Positions 11,571 to 22,511 of a stretch of DNA of 64,000 nucleotides are shown in pieces. The stretch covers positions 24,817,046-24,881,045 of the forward strand of contig NC_090176.1 in the NCBI RefSeq assembly GCF_024679245.1, read 5' to 3'. Each line of letters opens with the position of its first letter. Within the stretch, counting starts at the first letter, position 1. Made by a program: the position numbers and the translations under genes. Origin of the DNA: Pseudorasbora parva (Eukaryota > Chordata > Actinopteri > Cypriniformes > Gobionidae). The notes beneath the pieces are model-generated. The model ran no database searches. It was not told where the DNA came from and worked only from the letters and a program-made list of their open reading frames with translations.

Positions 11571-14477
11571 ATGTGCTTTCAAATCTCAACTATAACTACT
11601 AGCACTCGTAATTCACGCTCTGTACGCACGAGACGCCGCAATCCTAATAATTTGCGCTATATCCTAACATCCTCTGCTACTTTACTCTCTATTCCAATTG
11701 GTCTCTGGAATTGCCAGTCTGCTGTAAACAAAGCAGACTTTATTTCATCTATTGGGACTCATTCTCAGCTCAGCCTCATGGCCCTAACTGAGACCTGGAT
11801 CAAACCAGAGGACACTGCCACTCCTGCAGCCCTCTCAACCAATTATACTTTTTCACACACTCCTCGGCCGATTGGGAGGGGTGGGGGTACTGGTTTGCTT
11901 ATCTCAAATGATTGGAAATTTGATCCATTACAATCTCTACCAGCCAGTTCATTTGAATCGCACTCAATCACTATTACTCACCCTGTTAAAATCCATGTGG
12001 TAGTGGTCTATCGTCCTCCAGGTCACCTCGGTAACTTTGTGGAGGAGTTGGATGTGTTAATTTCTAGCTTCCCTGAGGATGGCACTCCACTGATTCTGCT
12101 TGGTGACTTCAACATCTATCTTGATAAACACCTAGCTGCAGACTTCAGCACTCTACTGACTTCATTTGACCTTAAGTTAGTATCTACTACGGCTACTCAC
12201 AGATCAGGTAACCAATTAGACCTCGTATACACACGCAACTGCTCCACGGACAACACTTTAGTTACTCCATTACACACCTCAGACCACTTTCTCATCACTC
12301 TTAACCTCATTCTGACTCCTGATACAACACGCACTCCTACACAGATTACCTTTCGGCGTAATCTACGCTCACTCTCTCCCTCTCGCCTATCCACTATGGT
12401 TTCATCTTCACTCCCTCCACCTGCTCAGTTCTCAGCACTGGACACTAACAGTGCTACCGACACACTTTGCTCCACTCTAACATCCTCCTTAGACAGTTTT
12501 TGCCCCCTTTCATCCAGACCAGCCCGCTCCACCCCATCTGCCCCCTGGCTGTCTGATGTTCTCCGTGAACATCGCTCTGGACTCAGGGCGGCAGGGAGGA
12601 AATGGCGGAAATCTAAAAACTATACTGACCTTACCTTGTATCAGTCTCTTCTCTCTTCTTTCTCTACAAATGTCTCCACTGCTAAAACAACATACTACCA
12701 CAACAAAATCAACAAATGCTCTGACTCTCGCAAACTCTTTAAAACATTCTCCTCTCTCCTTTGTCCTCCTCCTCCCCCTCCTTCATCAACTCTTACAGCT
12801 GATGACTTTGCATCATTTTTCACAAACAAAACATCCCTCATCAGCAAACAGTTCTCCTCATCACAAACTGACAAGCACATCTCAACAACTAACACGAACA
12901 CGCTTCCATCCTTCTCTCCGCTCTCCGAGGCAGATATTTCTGAACTCATCCTTTCAAATCACCCTACTACCTGTCCACTTGATCCTATACCCACTCACCT
13001 CCTTCAGGCCATTTCTTCTTCAATCACTCCTGCACTCACTCATATTGTCAACACTTCTCTTCACACGGGAACCTTTCCCACAGCATTTAAGCAGGCTCGG
13101 GTAACCCCACTGCTTAAGAAACCCTCTCTGAATCCAGCACTTTTAGAAAACTACCGACCGGTATCCCTTCTGCCTTTCATTGCAAAGACCCTTGAGCGAG
13201 CTGTGTTCAATCAACTCTCTATGTTTCCTGAAAGGGACAACCTCCTAGACAACAACCAATCCGGTTTCAAAAGCGGCCATTTGACTGAGACTGCCTTGCT
13301 CTCGGTAACTGAGGCACTGAGACTGGCAAAAGCAGCTTCCAAATCCTCTGTGCTCATTCTGCTTGATCTGTCTGCTGCTTTTGACACAGTTAACGACCAG
13401 ATCCTCCTGTCAACACTTAAGAAGACAGGGATCTCAGGAACTGCCCTCCAGTGGTTCAGGTCTTACCTCTCTGGTAGGTCCTACAGGGTGGCATGGAGAG
13501 GTGTAGTGTCTAAGTCACATCATCTAGCTACTGGGGTTCCCCAGGGCTCAGTCCTTGGACCACTTCTTTTCTCCATCTACATGTCGTCATTAGGTTCCGT
13601 CATTCAGAAACATGGCTTTTCCTATCACTGCTATGCTGATGACACTCAACTCTACTTCTCATTTCAACCAGATGATCCTACAGTCAGTGTTCGTATCGCT
13701 GCCTGTCTGACAGACATTTCTGACTGGATGAAAGAGCATCATCTTAAACTCAATCTTGCAAAGACAGAATTACTTGTCTTCTCAACCAACCCAGCACTTC
13801 ATCAAAATTTCTCCATTCAGCTTGGTTCATCGACCATAACTCCATCAAGGACAGCCAGGAACCTTGGAGTTGTGATTGATGACCAGTTAAACTTCACTGA
13901 CCACATTACTGCAACAGCCCGGTCCTGCAGATTTGCTTTATACAACATTAGAAAGATTAGACCCTTCCTATCAGAACAGGCTGCACAACTCCTGGTTCAA
14001 GCTCTTGTTCTCTCCAGACTGGACTATTGTAATGCTCTTCTGGCTGGGCTTCCAGCATGCACTATCAAACCCTTACAGCTGATCCAGAATGCAGCGGCGA
14101 GAGTGGTCTTTAATGAGCCGAAGAGAGCGCATGTTACGACTCTCTTCATCAAACTGCACTGGTTGCCAATGGCTGCTCGCATCAAATTCAAGGCACTAGT
14201 TCTTGCCTACAAAACAACCACTGGCTCTGCACCAATATACCTAAACTCACTTGTTCAGACTTACACACCCTCCAGAAGCCTGCGTTCTGCGAATGAGCGG
14301 CGCCTCGTGGTTCCATCCCAAAGAGGCATGAAATCGCTCTCACGGACATTTTCCTGGACCGTTCCCACCTGGTGGAATGACCTGCCGATCTCAATTCGTG
14401 CTGCCGAGTCTGTAGCCATTTTTAAAAAACATCTTAAGACACATCTTTTCCATTTGCACTTTTCCTATTGCACTTGA
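11571..14477 (+). CDS. LINE ORF: AP-endonuclease and reverse transcriptase, intact 968 aa
   Basis: Encodes the enzyme for target-primed reverse transcription. The N-terminal endonuclease/exonuclease/phosphatase domain shows LTETW (72-76), YRPPG (147-151), GDFN (178-181), LDLVY (216-220) and SDH (237-239). The reverse transcriptase shows NYRPVSLLP, the first catalytic Asp in SAAFDTV (D605), TGVPQGSVLGP and the YADD active site (688-691), followed by a thumb-like region and a C-terminal domain of the L2/CR1 group. No stop or frameshift interrupts it, so the copy is young or still competent. The start ATG has an acceptable context (ACCATG); codons upstream are 5' UTR. No separate ORF1 is visible. 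Confidence 0.93.
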   Translation: MCFQISTITTSTRNSRSVRTRRRNPNNLRYILTSSATLLSIPIGLWNCQSAVNKADFISSIGTHSQLSLMALTETWIKPEDTATPAALSTNYTFSHTPRPIGRGGGTGLLISNDWKFDPLQSLPASSFESHSITITHPVKIHVVVVYRPPGHLGNFVEELDVLISSFPEDGTPLILLGDFNIYLDKHLAADFSTLLTSFDLKLVSTTATHRSGNQLDLVYTRNCSTDNTLVTPLHTSDHFLITLNLILTPDTTRTPTQITFRRNLRSLSPSRLSTMVSSSLPPPAQFSALDTNSATDTLCSTLTSSLDSFCPLSSRPARSTPSAPWLSDVLREHRSGLRAAGRKWRKSKNYTDLTLYQSLLSSFSTNVSTAKTTYYHNKINKCSDSRKLFKTFSSLLCPPPPPPSSTLTADDFASFFTNKTSLISKQFSSSQTDKHISTTNTNTLPSFSPLSEADISELILSNHPTTCPLDPIPTHLLQAISSSITPALTHIVNTSLHTGTFPTAFKQARVTPLLKKPSLNPALLENYRPVSLLPFIAKTLERAVFNQLSMFPERDNLLDNNQSGFKSGHLTETALLSVTEALRLAKAASKSSVLILLDLSAAFDTVNDQILLSTLKKTGISGTALQWFRSYLSGRSYRVAWRGVVSKSHHLATGVPQGSVLGPLLFSIYMSSLGSVIQKHGFSYHCYADDTQLYFSFQPDDPTVSVRIAACLTDISDWMKEHHLKLNLAKTELLVFSTNPALHQNFSIQLGSSTITPSRTARNLGVVIDDQLNFTDHITATARSCRFALYNIRKIRPFLSEQAAQLLVQALVLSRLDYCNALLAGLPACTIKPLQLIQNAAARVVFNEPKRAHVTTLFIKLHWLPMAARIKFKALVLAYKTTTGSAPIYLNSLVQTYTPSRSLRSANERRLVVPSQRGMKSLSRTFSWTVPTWWNDLPISIRAAESVAIFKKHLKTHLFHLHFSYCT

Positions 14478-14589
14478 CCAATACAGAATAGCACTTACTG
14501 ATCACCACAGCAACGACCAAAAAGCGCACACTCCTGGATTATATCTACGTCTCTCATCCGGATTTGTGCCTTCAGGCGGGTATGTTACA

Positions 14590-14660
14590 TAGTTATCATA
14601 GCTACCAAAATCCAGTGTTCTGTATTTTGCGTACGTGAGTTTTTGCTGTCGATGGCTATT
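14590..14660 (+). repeat. Direct repeat in LINE 3' UTR, left copy
   Basis: About 70 bp containing CCAGTGTTCTGTATTTTG is repeated at about 15443-15512 with around 90% identity by eye. The pair flanks the M2 MITE. This is either a tandem duplication native to the LINE 3' UTR or the trace of a further insertion. Confidence 0.7.
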
Positions 14661-14718
14661 GCTGCGCGTTTAGCTAGAATGCCATACAAAACCAACCCAT
14701 TGGGCCACTGAATCCGCA

Positions 14719-15407
14719 TTAAAGGTGAACTATGTAGTATTTTTGCAGTAAAATATCCAAAAACCACTAGGCCAGTGTTATATATTTTGTTCAGTTGAGT
14801 ACCTACAATATCCCAGATGTTTCCAACTATTTGTAAATTGTGAGAAAACTGCTATTTTAACTAAGGACAGGGACGTTGCAGCATTGCATTTGAGAGAGTC
14901 GCCTGTCAATTGCGTCATATCTGCGTTACCCTCGGTTTCGGCTTTTATTTGGCAGGAGAGCTTTACTCTTAGCAGTGTGAACAACTGAACGCACGGAGTA
15001 ACGTCATAACATCGTTTTAAACACACTTAAATGTATCTAATATGATAAACAGAGCTCCATTACCTCAAAATCATGACCGGAAGAGCGGATCTGTGCAGGC
15101 GCCCGGCAAATGAGTCCCGTCCCGTCATAATAAAAGTCCCGGTATTCACAAGGCGGGTATTTGTTTAACAATCGCTCCAGCAGCTTTGCTCAGGTCCATA
15201 ACACTCGGTCCTGCTCTGCTTTAGACTACAGTCACGTTAATAACCGCATGCATGAACGTGATTTCTGCCCGAGCCCTATTTTTCACCGGCTGTGATGAGA
15301 AGACCACATCTCCCAAGATGCTGCGCTCACACTTTGCGTCATCAAACTACGCATTTATTTTGCATAGGCGCCCTCCAGTGGACAAAAGTTGCATAGTGCA
15401 CCTTTAA
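14719..15407 (-). mobile_element. TTAA MITE, family M2, full-length, inside LINE 3' UTR
   Basis: Begins TTAAAGGTGAACTATGTAG and ends CATAGTGCACCTTTAA, with TTAA at both edges, in reverse orientation to the other M2 copies. It shares the internal TATGACGCAATTGACAGGCG block (rc) and other body blocks with copies at 5840, 23698 and 61801. Non-coding. Confidence 0.87.
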
Positions 15408-16768
15408 CGACAACAGTTGGGGCATCAGCCATAGTCCTTATGGGTTGTTATCATAGCTATCAAAATCCAGTGTTCTGTATTTTCCGTACGTGAGTATTTG
15501 TTGTAGCTGGCTATAAAAAATAAATAAAAAAAAAATGTTGTGTACTGTGCTAATTAATTGAGATTTTCTAACAGCTCTTACAGGTTGTTGGCCTTGTTTG
15601 TTTCGTTGCTTCTATTGCTCTACCCTTTTTTGTAAGTCGCTTTGGATAAAAGCGTCTGCTAAATGATTAAATGTAAATGTAAATGTAAATTTGTAAATAT
15701 TTTTTGGGGGGATTTGGGTTTGTAAAATAACACAGAAGAGGAATGTCTAATGATATTAATACAACATTTACCGTATTCTTTGAGAGGCCGACCTTCTCTC
15801 TGCAGCCCTTGCAAAATGCTAAATGAATTAATGAACAACAGCATTAATCAAGCAATAATCAAACCAATGATGAATGCAATTCTAATTCAGAATGACAAAT
15901 CATGTCTCACAGTCACTCAAAAGTAATATTTGAGAATGTCTAGAAAGAGCAGTGCAAGATAGAAAACAGCCAAACGGGTTTATTTCCTGCCTCCACTAAA
16001 AATACAAATAAATAACCAGCTCTGGTACACTCCAGTCATTAAGTTGAAGACATTAAATTTATTTTTGGGTATGTTTGGATTAGCGGTTCCATAAGGGTTC
16101 AGCACAGAAGAGCAGAGCAAAGGGAAAAGAAAAGCCAGCTATGGTTTCACTAACACATTTAGTTGAATATAACATCACACCTACATGATTACTAACTCTT
16201 ATTAGAGTGTTAGTAGACTGGTAGGGTTAGGGTTAGAATAAGAATAATGTCGGTTTAAGGAGGATCACAATAAAGAGTTGGCAGATATTAGGCAGACAGT
16301 CTACTAATACTCTAATGCAACGTTTCTTGAAGTGTGGGGTGCACCCCACTGATGGGGAATAAAGACATGACAAGTGGGGCGCGACAAACAGGAGGAAATA
16401 TGTTAATTTTTTGTGCCTATCTCTATTAACCTTTTGAGCGGTCCCACACGGGATTTTTATTTCTGTGCCCCTGAGAGTACGGACCCACATATGGGATTTA
16501 GGATGTTCAGTGACGTGACATAACTGCCAAATTCAAACGGTGGGACGCTTCGGCTGGCACTGAGCCAAATGCGGACACGCTCAGCTTGATACATCATGCA
16601 GTGTTTTCAACCACTTACTGTTTATTGTAGGTTTAATTTAATAGGTAACATTTAAATACACATAAGTACTAGTAAAACAATACATTTAGAGTTTGTAGAA
16701 TACACACTGGTGTCTATGGAAGAAGCAATAACAATCCATTCAAATATAATTGGCCGACATGTTTTATA

Positions 16769-17685
16769 GAGTCTGGGATCGTGACGTAAACAACGCAATG
16801 CATTTTGGGACTTTAGGTAACGGAGGCCGCTGTCGGTACTGTGTTGTATAGGAAATTGACGCTTTAAGTTCTAAAAGTAGAACTAATTCAGCTAAAAAAA
16901 ATTTACAATGGTAAACGCGTGTTGTGTCATTAACTGCCATAATCGCACTCACGACCGGAGTGGAAACCTAATCGCAAATTGAGTGTGATTGTTTAGCTTT
17001 CCCTCCTGGAAACAGCACATTGGATCTCATTTGTGAAATTTAGGACACAGACACTACATCAGCGAATGTGTAGTAGTGTAGGTAGACATAAAAACTTGTG
17101 TTAGATAGTTAAAAACACATTCTAATGGTGTAAGCTTGCTGTGTTATGGACTGCTATAGCCGCTCTCATCAACTGCGTGGGGGAAAAAACCCTCAAATGA
17201 CGCGCAATTTTTCAGTTTACCAGCTTGGAAACAACAGGTGAAGGTGAAAGTAAACTATGGAATTGCGATGTGATATATGTTGATTAAACAAATGACCCAC
17301 TGGCTGAGATCAAGCAACATTATTTTAAATATCAGATACAGACTTTTTGTTAGGCTATATTTAAAAAAAACTGCGAAAGAGAAATCAATGTGTAGTCCTG
17401 TGTGTGGTGCGATATACGACTGTATGATTTCTGATTGTATGATTTGAGATGAATATATGCAATGTCCTGGCATTACGACTGAGTGCTCATGTATGCAAGA
17501 GATTCAAATATTAGTGCATTCATTCCAAGTGAGTGCAAGCAGTTCTTAAAAAGTATTAACGTGAATACAGTCGTTTTTTTCTATAGTGATTCGTATTTGT
17601 TATCATTGTACGCTCCTGAGCGTGACCTAAAACATGGCGGCGACTGCCCAGAATGCAACGCGCAGTGACCTTGATTCCCAGACTC
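16769..17685 (+). mobile_element. THAP-bearing transposon relic
   Basis: Ends are GAGTCTGGGATCGTGAC on the left and, inverted, GAGTCTGGGAATCAAGG on the right, giving imperfect terminal inverted repeats about 13 bp long. It contains the head of a THAP-type protein at 16908 but no transposase core. I cannot fix a target duplication. THAP domains occur in P-element-like and Kolobok transposases, so it could derive from either. Confidence 0.5.
16908..16982 (+). pseudogene. THAP zinc-finger N-terminus (truncated)
   Basis: ATG followed by VNACCVINCHNRTHDRSGN, then a TGA. The leading Met-Val and the C-x(4)-C pattern with following NR are typical of the start of a C2CH THAP DNA-binding domain. In a neighbouring frame at about 17000 the sequence continues FPSWKQHIGSHL, resembling the next THAP strand. 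This indicates a frameshift or unspliced exon junction in a decayed gene. Confidence 0.55.
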
Positions 17686-18139
17686 TATTCATATCAGATA
17701 AACATAATGTAAGTAACTATAAAATTTACTCGATTCTCCTCCCAGTTTACCAGTCACTTACTTATTCCAGGAGAAGTTGATGAATTTACTGTAAATCCGA
17801 TCGACAGGACTCTAAACTGCAGTGCATTTCGTTCAAACGGTTCAAACGTGGCAGCGCCCATCTCACATTATAGATCAAAATCAACATCATTTATAAAGGT
17901 TTTTAAATGGCAAAACACACCCACAATTGGATTATTAGATAGTTGATGACATGATAAGCAAGTTTGTTAATATTTTGAAAAAAAAAAGAAAAAAAACGTA
18001 ATAAAAACGATACATCTGTCATACAGCGCTATTTTGGTTGTGGTGAGTCACGTGATAATCATGACGCGTTGCCATAGAAACATTAAGGTGAAACGTTCTA
18101 AAATAACGTTGCCTTAAAAAAAAAACTCAAACAAGAGGC

Positions 18140-18995
18140 ATTTCTCAATGTCAAGGAAGGATCCTCGGAAGCCAGAATTCCAAGGATGCTATGTCATCGA
18201 CATCCGACGAAGGACTGTTCCAATGTCGAGGATCCTCAGAATTTCAACTAAGGACTGAGTCCTTCGTTCGAAAAATATGTCATATACAGGAAAGGATGCA
18301 TATGAGTAGCCTTCACTCTCTTCGCATTCTCAAATCAACCACAATCCTATGCGCGCAGCTTCGCTATCTTCAGACGTTCCCGGAGTCGGAGCGTGAACGG
18401 GGTAAATATGCTTGTATCGGGGTTTGTAGATGGGAAGGAAGGAGGCAGGAACCGGCGAACGTTCAACAACTTTATAATAAATAATAAACAAAACGAAAGT
18501 AACGCGGGAAGCCCCTCACGGGCGACTGCCCGCACACACATAATAAAACATAAACAAACCAAAACATAAAATCCAGGCCAAGTCCTTCCACGCTCCTCCA
18601 ATTATACTCCTATCACTGCCGTGAGCCGAGACCGGTGTGGCGATCAGCTGCCGCTCATTATCACTCCAAGGGCCCGCTCTCACCTTGTTGCTTGCCACAA
18701 TGCTTTTACCAAACATTTGTTATAACCGTAGTAAATATAAGTAAAGTTTAACGTTTAAATGCCTGTACAAATTACTACTGTATTGATATATATAAAAAAA
18801 AATAAAAAAAAATAACGTTACACATAACGTTATTGATGGCCAACGGACCTTTTCACTGACGTAATGACGTGCACTTGCTAGCCTGTTCCATTTACGTGTT
18901 CTCTAAATGTTAAAGAGGAGCCTCGCCTAGCCTCTGAAGGAAGTGACTTGGAAGGATCAGTCCTTCCAAGGAAGCATCCTTGACATTGAAAAACA
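18140..18995. mobile_element. Element with inverted TCAATGTCAAGGA ends
   Basis: The left end, TTTCTCAATGTCAAGGAAGG, and the inverted right end, TTTTTCAATGTCAAGGATGC, form imperfect terminal inverted repeats. The superfamily is not identified and no clear target duplication was found. It contains an LTR-like stretch in reverse orientation (about 18424-18700). Confidence 0.55.
18424..18700 (-). mobile_element. LTR-like fragment (possible solo LTR)
   Basis: Read on the minus strand it contains TTGTTTATGTTTTATTATGT, GCGTTACTTTC and the end block GTTCGCCGGTTCCTGCC, all in the same order as the plus-strand sequence at 33411-33545. The stretch begins TG and ends CA in element orientation. No 5-bp target duplication could be confirmed. 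It is probably a Gypsy-type LTR. Confidence 0.45.
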
Positions 18996-19123
18996 CCTTA
19001 GGAGTCAGCTAAAATATTTTGACTGTACACATGAAAGGTTTAAATGTGATGTTAACAGGGAAACTTAAAGCCTAGATAATTACCATTTTGTTGGGGTGAT
19101 TGGGGACAGGTGGGGCTTGGAGG

Positions 19124-19620
19124 TAGCCTGACAAGCCAGACCCACATCAAGATGTTTGGTCTGGAAACTCACCATAGACAGGGCTCAATCTGAGGGGCGA
19201 GATAAACGGTTGTTTTTCAAAGTCCCTCTGCACGCGATAGGATAGCGCTACACCAACCAGAGCAACGAAGGTTAAACAGAGCTCGCTGATAGATTAAACA
19301 TTTGCCGTATCCGGTCGGCTAAACTCCGAACACATCTTCCCTTTTTAAGAATGACTTCAGTGCCGTTCTTTGTTCTTTTCTCAGAGAAAAGTCGCGATTC
19401 GAAAGACCGCCGCCGTTCGCCAGTTTCTGTGTTAACTAGGATCACGCAAACGCAACTCGGCCGTCGTCATTATGGCCCCGCCCGCCGACTTTATATATGA
19501 TGTGATTGAGCCGTCCAGATTTTGAGGAACACAGCACAGAATGGTATTGAGAGTGCCTAGACGACACTTGCGGGCAAATTAAATTTGCTGCCGCTAGGGT
19601 GCGTCTAGATTTCTAGGCTA
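19124..19620 (-). mobile_element. MITE with 9-bp target duplication, family M9, copy 1
   Basis: A 497-bp element with ends TAGCCTGACAAGCC and CTAGGCTA, flanked by identical GCTTGGAGG (19115-19123 and 19621-19629). It is in reverse orientation to the copies at 21167 and 21983, and is inserted in the hAT-type element. Non-coding. Confidence 0.85.
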
Positions 19621-21166
19621 GCTTGGAGGCCTTCCCTACCTCCAAAGTGGGGAATGGCAGAAAAAAATTTGAGAAACACTGCTCTAATGAGAGTTAGTTG
19701 ACATGCAGTTGCAAAGTTACTTACAGTCAACAGAATGTTCAAAAGGACCATCAAAATAAAGTGTTACCTTTTCCACAAAAGTGGTGATGGTTCTTGGATC
19801 AGAGCTAGTGCTTGGCTGGATCCAACCATGAATGTCTTAGAGGGCGATGTGGAGCTGATTTTTCCAGCATGCAGAATTGCCTTTTATGTGGTAAACATAC
19901 AGAAGACAGGATCAGTGAAAAGGGGACAGAAGATCATTGCAGTCTTTGTGTAGCAGTAACTTAACCTAATGATCATTTTATGTGCAAGCAGACAGACCTT
20001 TCTGTGAAAACTTCAAAACTGCATTTTTATTTCATGTTCAGATGCCGTTGCGTCTTCCCACTACTTTTGATGTACTAAAGCGGATGTGGGAGATTTGAGA
20101 GCACTGTTCTGGTGCTGTAACCTTGCATGATCTTCTGAGGTTTCAATGCATAATAAGAGCTTTCATTGACAGGCTGAGCCCGTTTTCACATCAAGAATGT
20201 GGAAACTGACTTTGCACCATGTGTAAATGCATTGCCCTGAAGAGCATAGAGAGTTTCAGTAGACTGACAAAAGGACTCGCTCTGCGAACTTCAGATGAAG
20301 GGTCAAGGTTCGTTTTTTTTTTTTTTTCTCCTGGGACCCTTTTGACCCTAAGAATAATGTTTTATTGAAGTGTACAGAAACCACTCAATATATCAAAATG
20401 TGATTAGTGTTTCATGTCCAGCAGATGGTCCAGAACAACTTAATTTGGTTCTTTCACGCTTTCTGGCTCGTTTGATTTGTGATGGCTGGGAGGTGAAAGG
20501 TCATCAAATGGGAAAAAGCTTGGAGTGGCCCTTGAAATATAGCCAAGCATTATATCATTATCTCCCTGGCAGTCATGTAAAGAGGAGTACAGCGATAATT
20601 GCAGTCCTAAAGGAAACAGTCTTTACACATGTCTAGTGGTTGTTCTATCAGGAGGCTATTCAAAATTCTTGAATACACATTGTACGTTGTTGCAAGATTT
20701 ATTTTCGTTAGTCCAGCTCAAAGTATTTCCATGATGACAAGTAATACCACAAATATAAAACTTCTCTGTTGACTTCTCTGTAGCAGTTATTCATTCCAGT
20801 TCTTGAACCGCTCTCTGAAATACCACATTCTGATCAATTGCAGCATCCATTGGTGAAATAGTTCCATTCAAAAGTTTGGGGTAAGTTAGAGTTTATGTTT
20901 TTGAAAGAAGCTCTTATGCTTTGCAGTTATTTAATCAAAAATGTAGCAATATTGTGAAATATTCTTACAATTTTAAATAACTTTTTAAATGTACTTTTTA
21001 ATATATTTAAATGTTTTATTTATTCCAGTGATGGCAAAGCTGAATATTTAGTATCATTCTATGAGCGGGCATTGGGGGGCCTGGCCCACCCTGGGAGTCA
21101 CTAGTTCCCAGCCCTGGACGAGCCTGTCTCCCTTCGCTACTGTTATCAAAAACTATCGCATAAATC

Positions 21167-21688
21167 TAGCCTAGAAATCTAGACACACCCTAGCAGCAGC
21201 AAATCTAATCTACCACGAGTATCGTCTAGCAACTCTCAATACATGTCTGAGCTGTAAATGCAAACTCTGGTCAGGCCAATCACATCATGTACAGAGTCGG
21301 TGGGCGAGACTTAACATAATGATGGCAGAGTTGCGCTTGTGTGCAACTAGTAAACACAGAAGCTGGCGAACGGCGGCCTTTCGAATCAGCTTTGACCGCG
21401 ACTCTGGAAGACATGGAGTTAAGCTTTTCTCTGATAAAAGAACAAAGAACGGCACTGAAGTCATTCTTAAGAATGGAAGATGTGTTCGGAGTTTTGCCGA
21501 CTTGATATGGCGAATGCTTAATCTGTCTACTAGCTCTGCTTCACCTTCGTTGCTCTGGTTGGTGTAGCGCTATCCTATCGCGTGCAGAGGGAGTTTGAAA
21601 AACAACCGTTTGTCCCGCCCCTTGGCTTGAGCTGTCAATGGTGAGTTTCCAGACCAAACATATTGATAGGGGTCTGGCTTGTCAGGCA
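21167..21688 (+). mobile_element. M9 MITE, copy 2
   Basis: Begins TAGCCTAGAAATCTAGAC and ends CTGGCTTGTCAGGC. It carries the shared blocks GGTGTAGCGCTATCCTATCG and GTGAGTTTCCAGACCAAA. No clear target duplication. The open frame inside (21319-21567) is an accident of this repeat. Confidence 0.75.
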
Positions 21689-21982
21689 AGCCTAACTCCT
21701 GAATAGAAATAAAATGTGTTGGGCCTGATTTAAACAATGGTTTGTCAATAGTGTGTGTGGAAATGTTTGAGTGTTGCTGTATGACGACACACTATGCTTC
21801 TACTGTGATCTTTGTTTGGAAATACTTTTGCTGTTAAAATAGAACACAAACAGTCAATTTTGCATCTAAAATGTAAGTGACATATATTAATTACTTGTTT
21901 ATTGAACTGTCATAGAAATCACTGTCACATTTTCAATCGTGTGATGTTGCGTATCTTATATGTTATAAGTATCATATTTAGT

Positions 21983-22511
21983 TAGCCTAGAAATCTAGAC
22001 GCACCCTAGCGGCAGCAAATTTAATCTGCCCGCAAGTGTCGTCTAGGAACTCTCAATACCCTTCTGAGCTGTATTTCCCTAACTCTTGCCGGGCCAATCA
22101 CATCGTGTATAGAGTCGGTGGGCGGGGCCATAATGACAACGGCCGAGTTGCGTTTATGTGCTTCTAGTAAACACAGAAACTGACGAACGGCGGCGGTCTT
22201 TCGAATCAGCTCTGAACGCGACTCTGGAAGACTTGGAGTTAAGCTTTTCTCTGAGAAAAGGACAAATAACCGCACTGAAGTCATTCTTAAAAAGGGAAGA
22301 TGTGTTCTGAGTTTTGCCGACTGGATACAGCGAATGTTTAATCTATCAAGGTGCTCTGTTTCACCTTCGTTGCTCTGGTTGGTGTAGCGCTATCCTATCG
22401 CGTGCAGAGGGAGTTTGAAAGACAACCGTTTATCCCGCCCCTCGGATTGAGCCCTGTCAATGGTGAGTTTCCAGACCAAATAGCTTGATGTGGGTCTGGC
22501 TTGTCAGGCTA
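21983..22511 (+). mobile_element. M9 MITE, copy 3, with 9-bp target duplication
   Basis: A 529-bp copy, TAGCCTAGAAATCTAGACGC to CTTGTCAGGCTA, flanked by identical ATATTTAGT (21974-21982 and 22512-22520). Confidence 0.87.

Larger units (their letters stand above)
11222..15688 (+). mobile_element. L2/CR1-like LINE retrotransposon, apparently full-length
   Basis: Non-LTR retrotransposon with a 5' UTR of about 350 bp, one long ORF (11571-14477) and a 3' UTR. It ends in the conserved fish L2 tail, TCGCTTTGGATAAAAGCGTC, followed by AAATGTAAATGTAAATGTAA-type repeats (15670-15688). Short flanking ATTTG copies at 11217-11221 and 15689-15693 look like a small target duplication. The 3' UTR is interrupted by TTAA MITE M2 (14719-15407). 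The host site is the older Tc1-like element. Confidence 0.9.
9329..15724 (-). mobile_element. Tc1/mariner-type element carrying two nested insertions
   Basis: The left terminus (from 9329, TACAAACTCAATTCC) is matched by an inverted end at about 15702-15724 finishing GGGTTTGTA. Transposase remnants are on the minus strand. The element was interrupted by MITE M1 (10074-10827) and by a LINE (11222-15688). Removing both restores a continuous element, although some sequence near the right terminus appears lost. Its transposase is internally deleted and split, so it is a fossil. Confidence 0.75.
16318..19681. mobile_element. hAT-type DNA transposon (3.4 kb) with nested elements
   Basis: The left end is CAACGTTTCTTGAAGTGTGG; the right end, read inverted, is CAGTGTTTCTCAAATTTTTT, followed by CCATTCCCCACTTTGG. 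The flanks are identical 8-bp copies, CTCTAATG (16310-16317 and 19682-19689). No hAT transposase frame is visible. The interior is made of other elements: a THAP relic (16769-17685), a palindrome-ended element (about 18140-18995) and a 9-bp-duplication MITE (19124-19620). Confidence 0.8.
16190..19768. mobile_element. Foldback MITE split by a hAT-type element
   Basis: The left part (about 16190-16317) and the right part (19690-19768) join across the inserted element to read CTAATACTCTAATGAGAGTT, which matches the intact family member at 50143-50330 in general plan (GCAAAGTTACTTA, ATAAAGTGTTAC ends). The split is explained by the 8-bp duplication of the inserted element. Confidence 0.75.

Noticed and set aside
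12197..13104. Additional ORFs inside the LINE frame
   Set aside because: Out-of-frame or antisense shadows of the endonuclease/RT ORF.
21319..22284. ORFs of 82-87 aa on either strand
   Set aside because: They lie wholly in M9 MITE copies, on opposite strands in equivalent regions, with no conserved protein.
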